Below are positions 61,580 through 64,000 of a stretch of DNA of 64,000 nucleotides, in pieces. The stretch comes from Mercurialis annua (Eukaryota; Streptophyta; Magnoliopsida; Malpighiales; Euphorbiaceae). The translations under genes were made by a program, and so were the position numbers. The notes under the pieces were generated by a model. The model ran no database searches and was not told the origin of the DNA. It was given only the letters and a program-made list of their open reading frames with translations. The DNA lies in assembly GCF_937616625.2 (NCBI RefSeq), contig NC_065572.1, positions 73,096,653 to 73,160,652 of the forward strand, written 5' to 3'. Position 1 is the first letter of the stretch; every line of letters begins with the position of its first letter.

Positions 61580-62170
61580 GGAATGATGATGAAATTAAAA
61601 CTCGAAAAGATCAAAAGAAAGGAAAAGAAGAAGAACAAGACGAAGAACAAGAAGAACAGAAGGAATAAAATGAACAGAAGGAATAAAAGAAAAACTACCA
61701 AGAAATTAAATTAGAGAAAAGGTAAAATACCTCGCTAGCAAATACGCAGGATCAAAAGAAAGATAAGGAGCAACTTGAAAACGAGGAATCTTGACAGCAG
61801 AAGAAGAAAACCCACAGAAAGCTTGAAGAAATCGAAAGTCTAAGCAGAGCGCAGAGAAAACAAAAGTTGAAGAAAGAATAATTGAAGAAAATGAACAATT
61901 ATATAGCCTAAACCAAAGAAACTGAAAAGACGAGATCCCATAATTACAAATAAGGACTAACTAATGGCGCACGAAGACACTTGTCCTTCATCCAGTCATA
62001 ACCGTCTACGGATGGACAACATGTGGCAACGCAGAATCTCACTAAAGATGAAACGCCGCCCACAAACATACGAAACGACTCGCCCGTATAAAAGAACTCA
62101 GCTCCAAAAGAGCTAAAATCCACTAAGGCATAAATGCCAAACTACTTCAGCTCACTTGCGGGGGGGCTAA
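61580..62170. other. Antisense leader region and polypurine tract
   Basis: Noncoding on the plus strand and A-rich (arg/lys-like purine runs), presumably the leader of the antisense transcript. It ends with the polypurine tract gcgggggggct at about 62159-62168 that primes plus-strand synthesis. Confidence 0.6.
61896..61908 (-). promoter_or_regulatory. Candidate TATA box of the antisense gene
   Basis: Minus strand ggctatataattg, about 350 nt upstream of the antisense ATG, in a region otherwise free of coding sequence. Confidence 0.4.
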
Positions 62171-62763
62171 TGATGGATACCGAATCCTACTGAAAGTATA
62201 ATGGAGCCGAGTTGCAGGGGATCCACTCTCAGGCGACGCCGGACTCCCCCTGAAGACCGAAAGATACGGAGGAGATGCCGAATCTCTAAGATTCGGTAAT
62301 ACACTAATAAAGACCGAATCCCACATGGTCCGCCAAGAGCGCGTCAGGTCCGGGATTCGGGTAAACGACTGAATATGGAAATATTGTCCTATTTGGACAC
62401 AAACACTACATATGGAAGGATAAGCTCTACTTTAGGAAGATAAGACTATTTAGGAAGACGTTCCTAAATAGGACTCTTATCAGATTAAGGTAGATCTCGA
62501 CAAATCAGGAGAATCCCTACGATACGGCCGAATCCCTACAAAGTAGGATTCACCTGCCTAATACAACTCTACTAGGTATATTCGACTACTATAAAAGGAG
62601 CGCGAGGTATGCCTAGAATCACAATTACATTCATATACTCAAAACGCTGCTCAAAGCTCTAAACTGACTTTAGCATCGGAGAGTTAATCGGACAACCACC
62701 GTCCGGTTAGCTTCTACCCTGTTTTGCAGGTTCACTCACCGGTTCAGAAGGCAGACTCCATCA
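62171..62763 (+). repeat. 3' LTR (593 bp)
   Basis: Same length and, by eye, same sequence as the 5' LTR. TATA box at 62590-62597. Followed by the right target duplication agatt (62764-62768). Confidence 0.95.
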
Positions 62764-62904
62764 AGATTGTCTAGTTTCAATTTGAAAATCAGTTTTCGAA
62801 TTTAAAATTTTACAACAAGAATTGCGTTCTTCGAAATTTTTTATAAACAGATCTCAACTATAAAACGACATTTTTAAATCTTCTACATTCAAGTTAATCT
62901 CCAC

Positions 62905-63045
62905 TTTAGCAGTGTAGGTCACTTGTGGGAGAAAAACTATTGTCTCAAGTTTTAAATCGCTATAAATGAGTATGAGTCGAACCCGTGACCTCCCTTAAGT
63001 AAAAAAAATGCTTTACCAACTCACATGCGCCTTAAAAATTACTTT
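62905..63045 (-). mobile_element. Probable tRNA-derived SINE
   Basis: Minus strand carries gtgagttggtaaagcat (A-box-like) and cacgggttcgactc (B-box) at tRNA-like distance. No clear duplication or tail was found, so the ends are approximate. Confidence 0.5.
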
Positions 63046-63241
63046 AAATCATTAAAATACATATTTATTTCAAAACAGATACCTATATTTCGTGATAAAT
63101 TTAATAGGATGTAAATTTTTGTTGTTCACTTATGCAATACATTATTAGAAATCATTTAGTTATATATCGTTGTCGGAAAAGTAGATGTTTAATTACAAAA
63201 ATAATTTTTTAAAAATTCAATTACCATTGTTTAAAATTGTA

Positions 63242-63548
63242 TACACTCTCTTCGATCCATAATATTTATCGTATTTGATAAATTGTTTTACTCCATAATA
63301 TTTGTAACTTTAGAATTTTATGAAAGTATTTATCGCTATTTTTTCAAGTTTATTTCTTATTGCTTTAAAAAAAAATCCCTAACAATAAATAACTTAGTAA
63401 TTTTAAAATGACTAGTTAAACATAAAAATAGTAGTAATTAATATAGACATTTTAGTAAAATATGTACTATAAATTAAACTATATTTATCATTTTTCTAAT
63501 TTATGTGAAACGACCAAATGCGATAAATATTATGGATCGGAAGAAGTA
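63242..63548. mobile_element. Stowaway-like MITE
   Basis: Left arm ctcttcgatccataatattt and right arm aaatattatggatcggaaga are complementary for about 25 bp, with the typical ctyyctycgatcc-type ends and TA-like flanks. It is noncoding. Confidence 0.65.
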
Positions 63549-63574
63549 TTTTTTTTTGGTACCACCTTGCTAGG

Positions 63575-64000
63575 GCAGAGCATCGGTCGGGTCGGTTTGG
63601 TTCGGTTCTAAAAATGTCAAAATTGAGGGTATCGAAGTATTAAATATTTGAAACCAAACCGTTTTAAAAATTACATTAAACCGAGATTTTAAATCACCAA
63701 AATTTTTCCTCGATTCGGTTCGGTGTCGGTTTTTTAAATTGTTATGGGCCTCTACCGAAGCCCAACAAATTGAAGTCCAATTATATTAAAAAGGCCTTTT
63801 TTGATTATAAAAACTAATTGCTATAAAACATTCACAAATGCAAACATAACCAGTTAAATCTGTTTATAAGTTACAACACAATTGACAATTGCTATAAAAT
63901 TACAGAGGAAGCAAATCTATACAAGTTATACTATATAACTTATATGCAAAAAATAATTACCTATACTATTACATACATTTGTGTCCTGAACTTATATGCA
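63575..64000. other. Intergenic DNA with transposon-like cggttcggt motifs
   Basis: ggtcgggtcggtttggttcg near 63577 and gattcggttcggtgtcggtt near 63713 resemble subterminal repeats of a hAT-like element that may continue past the window. No gene. Confidence 0.35.

Larger units (their letters stand above)
54866..62763 (+). mobile_element. Complete Ty3/Gypsy LTR retrotransposon, Tat/Retand-type, without gag
   Basis: 7.9 kb with 5-bp duplication agatt, identical 593-bp LTRs, a primer-binding site at 55459, a polypurine tract before 62171, a pol ORF on the plus strand and an antisense gene between pol and the 3' LTR. Tat lineage is indicated by pol with two RNase H domains and by the antisense ORF of the 'putative gypsy type transposon' kind; both features are known for Tat/Ogre/Retand elements. 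No gag is recognisable: only 84 nt separate the LTR from the pol ATG. Identical LTRs mean a very recent insertion. Without gag it would depend on a helper element. Confidence 0.93.

Noticed and set aside
62930..63040. A tRNA gene suggested by A- and B-box motifs
   Set aside because: The sequence does not fold into a cloverleaf and lacks an anticodon arm; SINE is more likely. The same applies to 21241-21420 and 27720-27925.

Overview
The window is nuclear DNA from a flowering plant, most likely a eudicot. It is very AT-rich, its genes have short exons with GT-AG introns, and it carries a plant ABA3-type molybdenum cofactor sulfurase, a NAC transcription factor, a cytokinin dehydrogenase and a MIR168 locus. 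The species cannot be named from the sequence alone.

Layout, left to right. 1-7498 holds the last twelve exons of an ABA3/MOCOS gene (+); one of its introns contains a nest of miniature transposons. 7.5-12.4 kb is AT-rich DNA with a dead LINE tail and one MITE. 12466-18225 is a complete LINE (-) with both ORFs open and a 15-bp target duplication. 18.2-25.0 kb is AT-rich DNA with a LINE-derived chimeric insertion, a tRNA-derived SINE, two Mutator-type MITEs and a hAT-type MITE. 25159-27454 is a NAC042/JUB1-like gene (+). 28.4-30.7 kb looks like a Helitron. 31.5-34.9 kb carries more MITEs and a second LINE-derived chimera. 35944-40539 is a cytokinin oxidase/dehydrogenase gene (+) with a hAT-type element in its second intron. 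42.1-45.5 kb is a PGAP3/Per1-like gene (+). 47.1-47.5 kb is MIR168 (+). 47.9-50.9 kb is Helitron sequence with a truncated LINE inserted in it. 52.2-53.06 kb is a decayed second copy of PGAP3. 54866-62763 is a complete Ty3/Gypsy Tat-type LTR retrotransposon with apparently identical LTRs, no recognisable gag, and an antisense gene that has an intron. The rest to 64000 is intergenic.

The host genes are functionally separate: Moco sulfuration (ABA synthesis), a stress/senescence transcription factor, cytokinin breakdown, GPI-anchor remodelling, and AGO1 control by miR168. The main story is transposon architecture. Nine MITEs have 9-bp (one could be 10-bp) target duplications of Mutator type. 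All six LINE-derived pieces lie in the same orientation. Two LINE derivatives appear to have kept only the two ends of a parent. The LTR element is very young, lacks gag and carries an antisense spliced gene. Splice sites were placed by reading frame, GT-AG rule and remembered family homology; no alignment or expression data were available.
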